Below, one piece after another: positions 12,420 to 23,603 of a DNA stretch of 64,000 nt (position 1 is the stretch's first letter; each line of letters begins with the position of its first letter). The position numbers were made by a program, and so were the translations under genes. Below the pieces are notes generated by a model. It saw nothing but the letters and a program-made list of their open reading frames with translations, did no database searches and was not told the DNA's origin. This stretch comes from Prinia subflava (Eukaryota > Chordata > Aves > Passeriformes > Cisticolidae), in NCBI RefSeq assembly GCF_021018805.1, contig NC_086251.1, positions 43,718,767 to 43,782,766 on the forward strand. Reading direction: 5' to 3'.

Positions 12420-15226
12420 CACAAAAGTCTGAATTCTGAGTATATTCTTTTTGGACTTGAATCTCTGTGGTACCGGTGTGAATGAAAGTAGGGTCACTGA
12501 TCTCAGGGAAAGACCACACATAAGTAGTGGGGATGGATGGAATCAGTCATTCTGGGTGAATGTCCTACTGAGAAACGTAGCAGAAGTGCTACCTTCAAAA
12601 GTACTGTGGAGTTCACTTCTGTTGAAGCAGTTTGGCTGATGTGTCATGTTTGTAGGTTCTGACAATACCAAAGAAGGGTGGTCACAAAAATAAAATCTAC
12701 CTCTGTGCACGCCTGTATATTTAAGGTGTTTGTTTAAAATTTAAGTATGATTCAGAAACTGGGTTTGAATCTAAAATGTTCTTTCCCCAAACATGCAATG
12801 TAAATTGTCTGAGTTGCACTGCAATGAATCTTCCATTGCTTTGATTGACCACTATAATAATTATCCAAGGAACTGATTTTACTGTATCTCTATCCCAGGA
12901 TTAAGATATATGTTTACTTTGCCTCTTTGCACCATAAGTCTGAAATGTGTCTGTGGTGAATCTGTGAGACTGCTCTGAGTGCAGTAAAATAGTTTTATGA
13001 GTGCCAAAATAATTTCATTTCCATTCCTGAAACTCAGACAGAATCAGATTTCAGAACCCAAGCTACTCAACTTTGACCATTTAAGGACATAACCTAGATG
13101 TGGAGGAGAAGGGTGAAGAAAAGCAAATAAGAGAGAAAACATTCTCAGAGAAAATATTAGGAGTCACCTGTAAGTGCTGAAAATGGATCATTTTTGTAAG
13201 ATAAAATGCTGATATGTTTATTTTTTCAATTCTTCAGTGGTTCCTCAAGTATCCCTAAACTACTCTCATCCTTTCTTATTCCAGTGGTAACTAACTGTGG
13301 GAGCAGCAATATTTTAGGATGTTTGATTTGTTAACAATTTTCTAAATAAAGATTTTTTTATCTTTCACGAACCATGGATGTATTGGCAACTTAATACCAT
13401 CTTATTCATTAGTGTGATTAGAGCAAAAAGGAGCAGAATCTAAATCTCTCCAAGCACATCACTGAAAGATTACAAAGGTGGTGGTGAAAGAACACACACA
13501 AATGCCCTCATCATGTATATTCTGGTGCCTGTGTAGTCCAAACTCTCCTGCTTGACAACCCACAAGCATGGGGTGTGTGAACAGGGCAGAGACTTAGCAG
13601 AAGGCCCTCCAAGACAATGAAAATTTTTCTTTAGAACCTGGGCCTTTGGAAATTTCAAGTTGCTAAAATATATTCTTGCTGAGAATGAGAGCGTCAGTTT
13701 TTCCAAGACTTATTAACTAAATGACAAGTTTTTGTAAGGTCTGTAAAGACTAACTCTCTGATTGCAAATGAAATGCCTCAGCTTCCCTTCCAAACTTCAA
13801 TGCCCAATTCAAAGCAGGAAGACAGTACATTACAGCCACAATAATATCTTAATACAACTAAATATTTTCCTTTGAATATATTCTCAGAAACAGGCTTTGG
13901 TTAACTTTTCATTTGTTATACAGCACTAATGGTGGTCAGCCTGGCAGATACCTGGCATTCAGACTTAGTTTCAGGCCATGTAAGTGGCATGTCAATGTAG
14001 CCTCTAAGGCTGCCAGATAATTTTCATTATAATGACAAGCAAAACTCTCAACTTGGCTGATAATGGATGCAGTTTATACAGTGGTGCCTGCTGTTTCAGG
14101 AAAGAAATGTAGGTGTCCATTTGTTCACAGAAGGGCTGTGAGTAATTTTCCCCACTCAGGCCTTATTCCATGAGAACAGCTGGAGTTTTGTCTGAACAAG
14201 GATTGCATTATTAAGTTGACAGCATGGGAATAGGAGGTGGTCTTTATCAACAGATGCTCTAGAATCTGCAGAATCACAATCCAGTAATTTAAGTGAGCTG
14301 TCATTTTGAAAATATGTGCTAAATATTTTTGAGTTAAAAACTTCATTGAAAGATGAAGGAACCATGCCTTCTCAGGTGAGTTTTTAGGAAGGATGCTGAA
14401 GATAAGATGTATTCATAGCTTTGTTTATCCAGGAAGGATCATTCTGTCTAGCCCTGTGTATATCATGGGCCAGTTAGACTTTCAAGGGTTTTCTAGTATT
14501 GAATTTAGCACCTTGTGCTGGACTGAAGTTTATTAACTCAAAAACCCCCGAAAAACCCCAAACAAACAAACAAACAAACAACCCACCAAAAGAATCCCCA
14601 AACCAAAAAACCATGAAAAATGACAATCTGCTACTTCTTATTTTGTCTTCCTGAGTCAGACAGAAAGAATCCTGTGGTAAAAAGTACCATCTTCCTTTAG
14701 GAATATGTATGAAACAATCAAATTACTCTTACTACTCTAGTGATATCATTAATAAGTTCAGTTTCATTTTAAAATTGCACAAAACTGCCCTTTTTCCCAG
14801 TTTACTACTCTTATAGTACTTCTTTGTCCTTACTTTCTCAGGAATATATGGGTTTTTTTCCAAAGTATTGTCAAACAGAGGACAAGTATTTTTGCATTAA
14901 AAAGGAAATAAAGACTCCACCTGCGTATAGAGAAAGAAAGACAGTATTTCAAAAATGTTTAAGTCTGTATTACACTTAGTGATTCAGTGGGGGAGAAAAA
15001 TTACTGAAGTCTTTACATGTTAAAGGGCAGCTGGAACTGCATTGTACATTCTTTTTGTGTAACAGCAAACTGTTGGCCAAACTGAGTGCCTTGCTCTTGA
15101 ACATACTGAGAGTGATTTACCAATACTATCGAGCAGGACTTGTAGCATTGTGTTGACAAAGATAAAGTAATGTCCTCTTTCTGCAGAGGAGAAAAGAGAC
15201 ACACTGAGTGATATTAGGGAATTAAC
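12420..15226. other. Noncoding DNA with a CAAA microsatellite
   Basis: A short (CAAA)n run of just under six units lies at 14559-14581, inside an A/C-rich patch (14540-14615) where the plus strand has almost no G or T. It may be the decayed tail of a lost retroposon. Longest open frame 78 codons (13470-13706, minus). No gene is seen. Confidence 0.6.
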
Positions 15227-15242
15227 CATGGGAATTCCCATG
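15227..15242. promoter_or_regulatory. 16-bp perfect palindrome with a kappaB-type site
   Basis: Bases 15227-15242 form a perfect palindrome that encloses GGGAATTCCC (15230-15239), an exact match to the NF-kappaB/Rel consensus GGGRNNYYCC. The surroundings are ordinary noncoding DNA with no promoter elements. A site this short can arise by chance in 64 kb, so function is unproven. Confidence 0.35.
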
Positions 15243-15367
15243 AGTCTAAGGAAAAACTGAACCTAGAAGCCCAAAAGCTCAGTTTCTTGTGTTCTGTGGT
15301 TGATGCACAGAAAAAATTAGCTGATCATAGGTTTAAAATACACTACTTGATATTTTTTCTTGCAAAA

Positions 15368-15445
15368 ATCATAGACTAATTTAGTCTTGAAAAAACCCTT
15401 AAGATCGTTGAATACAGCTATAAACTTAGAAAATGTTGCCTTGTG
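15368..15445 (-). mobile_element. Old CR1 3'-end fragment, inverted
   Basis: The plus strand carries AATCATAGA, a TTTAGTCTTGAAAAAACCCT block and TTAAGATCGTTGAA, in the order of the inverted CR1 3' UTR (octamer, TTTAGGTTGGAAAAGACC, TTAAGATCATCGAG). The match then fades around ATAAACTTAG. Under 80 bases survive, with many substitutions, so it is an old copy. Confidence 0.65.
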
Positions 15446-17739
15446 TTAAATATAGAATTATCATACCAGTTGTAAGATCTCATATAAGTGAAAAGAGGTG
15501 CAAAAGTGCTACAATTGCATTCAGAGTAATTTCAAGTTTAAATCCCATTACTTTTCTTAGCTCAAGTCTGTTCTTGGATGTAGGTGTAATTGGTCATTAA
15601 TGCGAGACACATTGCTGTTAGGCAGAAAGGTAATTTATCTCACGTTATTTCAAAGACAAAAAATACTTCAAGTAAGATGAAAATGAAGTGTTTAAAACTC
15701 TTACATGGTGAATCACTGATCACTGCCATACTTTGTCCATTTCCAAGCTTGAAGGATATTATTTGCTTTTAAAAGCATTCAAAGATTTCATCTGTGATGA
15801 GATAACCACCTTATGCTTTGAAAGGAAATGTGGGGCAGCAGAAGTTCCATCATGTCTGAAAAGTATTGAGGTGCCAAGAGAGACCAGTAATTAGAATTTA
15901 TGCACACAGCAGGGTGCCAAATAAGAGAGGAGTAGCAGCTGATGAGAAAAATGGTGGTTTAAGAAAATTGGCAGATTAACTGAATTGTTGATACAATGAC
16001 AGGTATCAACAAAGCACATAGGTATAGTGCTCTGATCAGGTGCAGTAGGATGTGCATGTCACAGAGAATTTATACCAATGCATACAAGCTCTTCTGCTGT
16101 AATCAAATAAATGCTCAAAAGGTTTAAGTTGGGTTGTGTATTTTTAAAATAGATTGTTCAGTAGCATTTCCCAAAGCATCCTGTATGCTGATAAATCCAT
16201 GCAAGGTACATAGTCACATTCATTATTTACATTCTGGAGACAAAGAAATGGAAATACAGTGTAAAATTATAAATCCCAGATTGCAAGAGAAGTTCTGAGG
16301 TAGAAGTTAAGTTCTTGTCCAACATGTCATTTAATATGTATGAGAGGAGTGGAATTATTTCTTTTCCCCAAGAAGCAGCAATTGAACCAGTCTAAATATA
16401 AACAAAACCAAAAAAGAAAGTATGAATTGATTCTCAAAGGATTAATCTGCTGTCAGAATTAAAATCCTGATTGATGTTGTTACCTGGAATTACCAGAGAT
16501 TTCAATGATACATTTTAGCACAAATTCAAATTAACTTAGACTAAGAAATATGAAATTACAAATAGGAAATGTTAAGCTGATTTCAAAAATATCCAGGCCA
16601 TGGTTTGTGTATACAAAGGTGAGGAGCGTCCTGTGGCTTTGAGTTCACCAGGCTTCTCTGCCTTTGGGAACAGGATTGCCGTCATGGTAGAATGAAGGAT
16701 GCTTTGTTTCAGCGGGAGTCTTATTTTGCAGAGTTTTTTGATGGTGATTTGATTCTGGAAATTATTAAGCTTATGGCAAAGACTCCCAGTATCAGTCTTG
16801 ATCCATAGCTCCATGATATTCAAAGCTAGGACAAGACTGCTGAACTGCAGTTCCTTGGTGAGATACCAAGGTATTCATGGTGCATGGATCCAAACAAAAG
16901 AGCAAATGGCACAAGGAACTGGGCTCTTTCACCATGCCAGTTTCCCTATTGAAAAAAATAGTTGCAATTAAACCAAGTTTTTAATACAAACCCAAAAATT
17001 TCTGGGAACTAATGAGTGTTGTGGGTTTTTTTAATGCGGTAAACGTGAAAGTGACAACTTTAACGCACCAGGTGTGAGTTTAATTAAAAGGTATCCATCA
17101 TTTTGTTTCAGTGGAAAAATCAGCTTTCATTTCTTAGGTTTAAACACTTAAAAAAAACCTTAAGAAAAACAACAAAAGTGCCCAAATAAATACCTCCTAT
17201 ACATTTTAATGTCAATATGAAATAAAAGGTTTAATTTAGTTTTGTTGAGCATTAACAAATTCTTTGATACTTCTCACAAATTTTTGTGATTTTATTTTTT
17301 TTCATAAACCAACAAATTTTTGTGTTCTTAACTGAACAGTGTGTATGAAAAGAATGAAAAGAATACTAGTGCTACCCTTCTGGATGTGCTCATGAACTTA
17401 AAGAAAGGGAATTTGGATTTAAGGGTTATAAATTCAGCTACTTTTGAAACTTGTGCAGGTTTGAACAAATCACCTTCATTGCTTGTTCTTTAGCTTTGCA
17501 AACATGAAAGGGAAATAAATGCTTTCCTTCCTCAAGGAAATGCTAAAGCTCAGATGGAAACTAATGGAGAAGGACAAAGCACTGTGTAATATTAGCTTTG
17601 TTAATCCTGGTTAGCCCATTTGTTTCTCAGAAGAACTGTAACAGAACTGAATTGTCTCTGTTCTGCTATTTGTATTTCCTCAGTGTTCTCCATTCTGTCT
17701 CCAAACTGAACAATTTCAGCTGTTGCTAAAGGGTTTAAA
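15446..17739. other. Unique AT-rich noncoding DNA
   Basis: No gene or repeat family is recognised. The longest open frame is 83 codons (16572-16823, minus), with nothing recognisable in it. Confidence 0.65.
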
Positions 17740-18005
17740 ACTCTTGATGTGTGGCAATAACTTCCACAAAGATGCATTATGGGTGCTGAAGTGATTATCT
17801 TGAATGGGCAGAAAAAGACAACCTAACTGGCAATTGCATTCCAGTGTCTGCCCCTCAGCACAGCACCTGCTTTACTGACTTACTACTCCATCCCAGAGAG
17901 CTTTATTCATTAGGAAGAGCCATTCAAGCATTTAATGGAGCTCTTTACATTGAAACAGCTTTATTTGCTCCTATCTATCTTCTAGGCTTCTTCTGCTGAA
18001 GCAAA
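17740..18005. promoter_or_regulatory. Candidate conserved noncoding element
   Basis: Unique sequence with a dense set of short words often seen in conserved vertebrate noncoding elements: AGTGATTATCTTGAATGG, GCAATTGCATTCC, AGCTTTATTCATTAGG, GCATTTAATGGAGC and ACAGCTTTATTTGC. There is no open frame across it and no repeat similarity. The evidence is composition only. Confidence 0.2.
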
Positions 18006-21000
18006 ATCCTTTAAAAGGATGTTGTTTTGCTATGACTTTTCATGAGCTCTCCCTTGCTCTCCTGGGTAGCTGTGCTGCCTCTTACCTGCAGGTGGAAAAA
18101 ATTGCAGCCTTTTTTATTATTATTTTTTAAATCTCTAAGCAAAATGTTAAGAGAATTCAGCTCGTTGTTGCATATACTAAAATGATGTTGTAAACCTTTG
18201 TTTCGTAACACTTAGAGAGGCTTAGAGGATTTTAGCAGTATGTACCTTATTTAATTCATATGATTTCTAGGGGTTTGGAACTTGTACTAGATTATACCTA
18301 CAGGCACACTCTAATACGACAAGTAACCAATTATTTTGATTTTAATAGATTTTTAAAACTCTCAGAAATACAGCCCCAGAGCATGGGGAATAAGATGTGT
18401 AGAAAATCCTAGGAAGAAAATGAATTTAGAATTAAAACCAAGTCACAGTGCAAATAATACATGGATAAGAGCAATGGCAATAATATATTCAAATTAGCCA
18501 TTTCCTTGGAAAAAAGGCAAAATTGAAACATTAATTATTGAAGATCCACATATAACTTCATCTCTTTACAGACTTGTGCATGGACAGCATGATTAAGCAA
18601 TCAGCTTAGTCCTGTTGTGGGAAAAAGAGCATGTGAGAAAGTAGGAGCATTCTTGCTCAACCCTTTCTGCCTAAATACCCAATTGAGCAAGTAAAGAAAA
18701 AGCTTAACTTCACTGGACTTAGAGACTGCAGTTCATCTGGGTGTAAAAGTTCCAGTGGCAAAGTGCTGTAGAATCAAATCTTTTTACTTTTCAAGACTAC
18801 TAATGATTTTCTGCTGAATTTTAGCTTTTGGAGTTTAGTTCAAGCTATATGAGTAGTGGTCCATGTTTATTTTTCACTGGTAGCTTCTGAATATCACCAA
18901 AGTCTGAATCCTAGCTGCACTAAATTTACTCCTCCTGTTGTGATGCGCAGAATACTTTTGGGCTTCCAAATTATGGATTTTAGACTTGGAAGTGTTAGTC
19001 CTGATCCTTTTTAAATTGGTTTAATCCTGTTGTCAGAATGGTCTTTTAAGTTGGAGGAAACATCCTATTAAATATACAAAGGTAAGTTGCCTTTCTGTTT
19101 CGTTCATTTTAGGCTTCGATCTTCTTTCTTTAAAAGATTGTTGTCTGTCAAACCATATTCAATAGTGGGTCCATTTCTATAAGGGTAAGGGTAGGATATA
19201 CTTTCAGTCTGAGTATTCCAGTCAAGGAAGTTTAGAACTTGACCAACACACTCCAGTTCCCATGTTTTTGTTTCATTCTTTCTGTTGTTCAAAGTATTAG
19301 TGTATGCTCTAACTGGAAGTAAGACATCCTATGCAAAATACTGTGGAAACATTTATGGATGTGTAATTACTGTGCAAGAACCACTGTTTAACTATATGCC
19401 ATTGCTGCGTGGTGTTAATACAATATCACTCAAAAAGTATTTAATTTTAAAGATTTTTATTTTCTTGCACTTCTTGAATGAGAAATAATTTAAGAAATTT
19501 AAAAATATGTGCCAAAGTGAAAGGCCAATAATTGTCGGTTAGCTTTTGTGCCTCTATCCTAGTTTTGCAAGTAGTCTGAAATTAAATTTATACTCAAGAC
19601 ACCAAGCAAATGATATAGTATGAAGATAGGCCAGGCTTTTTTTCTTGATATCATCTTATGAAATCTGTGATGTTTCCCAGGGGATAAATTCACTAGAGAA
19701 GGCAAGAACTTTCTCTGGGATAAATCAGTCTGCCACCTCCTGTAGCAAATAAAAGCAGATTTTGCTATATCATCATTGATGGAAATAACCAGGGAGCTAG
19801 TATAGAGGGAAAAAAAAAAATCTCTTTTTTTGTGATAAAAAGTCTTTAAAAATGAACTGCAAGCCCTTTACATGCTTGAAATGGCTGAAAAAGATACTGG
19901 TCAGCTGTTACTTGTCTCAGATATGGGTTGTGGCAGCCAATTTCTGGTTAAATCCTTATTCGAAAGCCAGTGGGAACTCGCACAATTTCTCTCCATTTAA
20001 ACTAATTGATTTTCACATTGTTTCTAATTGCAAGCCATAAACACCATACATAATATGGAAATATTTTTCTATAATTCTGTGGCCAGTTTCTGCTTTGAAG
20101 AAACAAATGGAGTTTTCTATTCATTGAATAGACTCAAAGGCAATTATTTTTCCATTCTGCTTCTTGTAGTCACTTATCCCTACTGACTGCTAAAAACTTG
20201 AGAGTGCCACGATGTTTACTAGTACTGTTTAAGTCAACCTATAATAAACATAGGCCTGAACTTACACACTGAAGCTTAGGAGACCAGATCATCCAGGGGA
20301 AATCTGAAAGCTTCATTGACTTGTCCTAAATTCATAAAAACAGTTAGGCTATGTTTCTGACTGTGATTCGTGTTTTGCCAGATGGGTACAAACCATCATC
20401 TGCCAAGAGCACAGCATGTTTCATTATGAAATACAGTCCACAGTAGTGTGTCAAAATGCTTCTGACTGAAAAACAGACAGGGCTGTGTCTGAGATTTATG
20501 CAACCTTTCCACTTTGCATTATCTGTTTAGATCAATGTAAGTGCTGCAAGGGATCAAACAGATCATTTCCATTTGAATATTAGGAAAGAAATATTTTGAT
20601 TAACACCAAGAGATTATTCTGTTTATTGGCATGTATTAGCATCTCCAAGTAGAAATCTATGCATACTCACAGGCCAGGAAAGTTATTTCCCTACATTGCG
20701 TTTGACTGGTGCTACTTGTTCTACACCATGCAGAAGCTGTTGCTTTCTAGGGTTGTTAATCCATAGAACTAAGACATTTCCAGATAAAAAGATTTAAAGA
20801 GATATTTTAGGCACCATCTTTATAGTGGCCCAGAGAATCGAACTCACTGTTGTCCAGTGTATGGTATCAGAACTGTGCAAAATAATTTAGATAACAAAAC
20901 TGGCTGTGATTTGTACCTCTCTGTCAGTTCTAGTCATTCTACACTGCTGGTTGAGCAGCTCCTTTTCTTCATCACTGGATTTTGGCAAATAAATTTCATC

Positions 21001-22504
21001 AAGTTCATCTATAGTAATATAAACTTAGCAACAAACAAACCAAACCCAATCTCTTTGCATTTTTCTTTGTGAATCAAAACCAGAACATAAGTCTGCTCCC
21101 TGAACCAATGAGGTTGTTCAGTAACTCAGAAGATGGGTTGGATCTGTCTGTATTCAATCTCTCTCTCGTGGAGCTTTGCATGAAAATGTTTGTCATTTCA
21201 TTTCACCTAATTTACACCAATGAAACGTGGAGATGCCAACAGTTTTTTCCTATTTTTTGTCACTGCAGTAGATTCACGAGGTACTGCTTTTCTTCAATAT
21301 CATTATTAGAAGAAAAAGTGAAAAATGAAGTAGAACTTCAGCACTCAAATTTTGGATGTTGCATTTTTGAACTTAGAAGAGCAATGTAGGGTAGGAAGAT
21401 TTGTAGCAAGACTGAATCCTAAACATGTAACTGCATTTCTTCCTTGAAGTTCTTCCCTGGTTCATTTGGGCTCAGCTACCATAATTTATATTAGAATTTT
21501 TCAGGAAAAGCAAATGTGCAATCATTTTTGGAAGATAGAAGTAACAGTACAGATATTTTCACTCTAATTTTGAAGAGCCATGAGATTCAAATTGACTGGG
21601 ACACTGTATTTGGCATGGTCTCTAATATTAGAACAACTACTATCCTAAATACTATCTTTCTGCTTCTGCTTCATTGGGGAAATAAAATACAGTATGAACA
21701 GCCTGTAACAACACCTATGGGAAATGCTTAGATTGTTTGCAATGTCTAAGATGAGGTTCCTAGCCCCTTTATTATACCCTTTTATTTACTATTATTTCTT
21801 TTCTGAATGTATAGCTAGAATTCTATCCTCTGTTAGCACAAGGCTGAGATTGTGGTGGAGCAGTTCCTTTGCCTCATAAGGTTTGGTCTCCACCTGAAGA
21901 TTACCCCATGATTTCCCAAATTTCACGGAGCAATGGAAGCAGATTTAGGTTTCTTTGGGACTGGTTTACTAGCTGACCCTGTGTGGAAAGTGAACAGTAC
22001 AAAAGTGTCTTTTGTCAGGGATGAGCAAAACTCGTGCAATGGTTTAAAGAGAGATTTCTCAATGGTACATTGTCTAGAAGGTGCCTGGGAGACATGGCAG
22101 TTATGTTGATTGGATTTGGCCTTGATTCCTTCTTATTTTTTGTAACACTATTGACTATTATTGCCAAGCAGCTGTGATGGTGCTGAATTAAGCAAGCAGT
22201 GGTTTACGCTAGGGCCAAGCAAGCTGCCAGTGTTTCTAGTTTAATATACATTCTTCGCTGTATTCAGAGGAATGGGTAATGAAAACCACTGTGTTAGTTA
22301 CAAACTGTCTACAGTGAAAAATGGGAAATAGTGTGATAGAGTGCCAGCTTACTGCAGAGAAGGGCTGCAGCATGACACATCAGAATATCAAATCCATTAC
22401 AGATCCATTTTAATTTGTCTATCTTATCAGTACTTAATCTCTAGCATTGTAACAAAGAAGAGCGTGGAAGAGAGGAGATAACTTTCTTTACTTAAATACA
22501 ATAA
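18006..22504. other. Unique AT-rich noncoding DNA
   Basis: No gene, RNA gene or clear repeat is seen in this 4.5 kb stretch. The longest open frame is 106 codons at 21069-21389 (plus), which has no recognisable motif and no splice context. The sequence is uniformly AT-rich. Confidence 0.65.
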
Positions 22505-22980
22505 TAAAAGGCTGTCCATGGTTTAGATGGGTGCACTCATCACTGGATTAAAAACTTATCTGAATGGATAGGTCCAAAGAATGGTGGTGAACGGAGTTAT
22601 ATCCAGCTGGGGGTTGGTGATCAGTGGTTTTCTTTGAGGTTCAATATTGGGGCCAGTCCTGTATCTTTGTCAATGAACTGGGTGTGGGGATCGAGTGCCC
22701 CCTCAGTCAGTAACACGTAGCACCAAGCTGGGTGGGAACGTGAATCTGCTGGAGGGTAGGAAGGCTCTGCAGAGGGATCTGGACAGGCTGCATCAATTGG
22801 CCAAGGCCAATTGTATGAGGCTCAACAAAGCAAAGTGCCAGGTCCTACACTTGGGTCACAACAACCCCATACACTGCTCCAGGCTGGGAAGAATGGTTGG
22901 AAACCTGCCCTTGAAAAAGGGCCTGGGGGTGCTGGTCAACAGCCATCTGAACATGAGTCTGTGTGTGCCTAGGTAGCCAA
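22505..22980 (+). pseudogene. CR1 reverse transcriptase C-terminal relic
   Basis: Within the CR1 copy, an open stretch at 22695-22976 encodes 93 residues that follow the C-terminal part of the CR1 ORF2 protein (LQRDLDRLHQLAKANCMRLN, then KCQVLHLGHNN and KGLGVLVNSHLNMS). The protein normally combines an endonuclease and a reverse transcriptase that copies CR1 RNA at its target. Just upstream of TKLGG, where the family has its FADD catalytic motif followed by TKLGG, this copy reads VTRSTKLGG, so the catalytic aspartates are gone. A stop follows at about 22974, and the reading frame of the downstream AKKAN-like segment is shifted. The endonuclease and most of the RT are missing by truncation. 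No intact start codon belongs to this frame. Confidence 0.85.
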
Positions 22981-23603
22981 GAAGGCCAATGGCATTCTGG
23001 CCTCTAGCAGAAACAGTGTGACCAGCAGGACAAGGGAAGGGATCGTCCCCCCTGTACCTGGCTCTGGTAAGGACACACCTTGAGTCCTGTGTTCAGTTTT
23101 GGGCCCCTCACTACAAGACAGACCTTGAGGTGCCAGAGTGTGTCCAGAGAAGGGCAATGCAGCTGGTGAGGGGTCTGTAGCAGCAGTCTTGCGAGGAGCA
23201 GTCGAGGGCTGGGGTTGTTTATCCTGGAGAATAGGAAGCTCAGGGACACCTTATCACTCTTTACAGCTTTGTGAAATGAAATTGCACTGAGGTGGGGGTC
23301 AGTCTCTTCTCCCCAGTAATAATTAGTAGGACAAGAGGAAATGGCTTCAAGTTGCACCAGAGGAAGTTTAGATGAGATATTGGGAAAAATTTCTTCACTG
23401 GAAGGGTTGTCAAACATTGGAATGGGCTGCCCAGAGAAGTGGCCAGAGTCACCATTCTTTGAGGTACTTAAAAGATGTGTAGCTGTGCTGCTCAGGGAGA
23501 ATGGTTTAATGGGGGACTTGGCAGTCTTAGGTAAGTGATTGGACTTGGTGACCTAGAAGTTTTTTTCCAACCTAAACAATTCTACAGCTGTGTAATTCTA
23601 AGG
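22505..23603 (+). mobile_element. 5'-truncated CR1 LINE, about 1.1 kb
   Basis: This is the longest CR1 copy in the window. It begins inside the reverse transcriptase frame (CATGGTTTAGATGGGTGCAC region). It runs through the coding 3' end (AGGGATCTGGACAGGCTG near 22772, CACTTGGGTCACAACAACCC near 22850) and into the 3' UTR (CAGTTTTGGGCCCCTCACTA near 23092, ATTTCTTCACTGGAAGGGTT near 23388). It ends at TTTCCAACCTAAACAATTCT followed by a decayed octamer tail near 23603. The order and orientation match plus-strand CR1. It has indels and stop codons and cannot move. 5' truncation is the usual state of avian CR1 copies. Confidence 0.95.

Noticed and set aside
20835..20860. GAGAATCGAACTCAC as a tRNA or tRNA-derived SINE T-loop
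   Set aside because: No A box, anticodon arm or cloverleaf partner sequence around it. No tRNA gene was found anywhere in the window.
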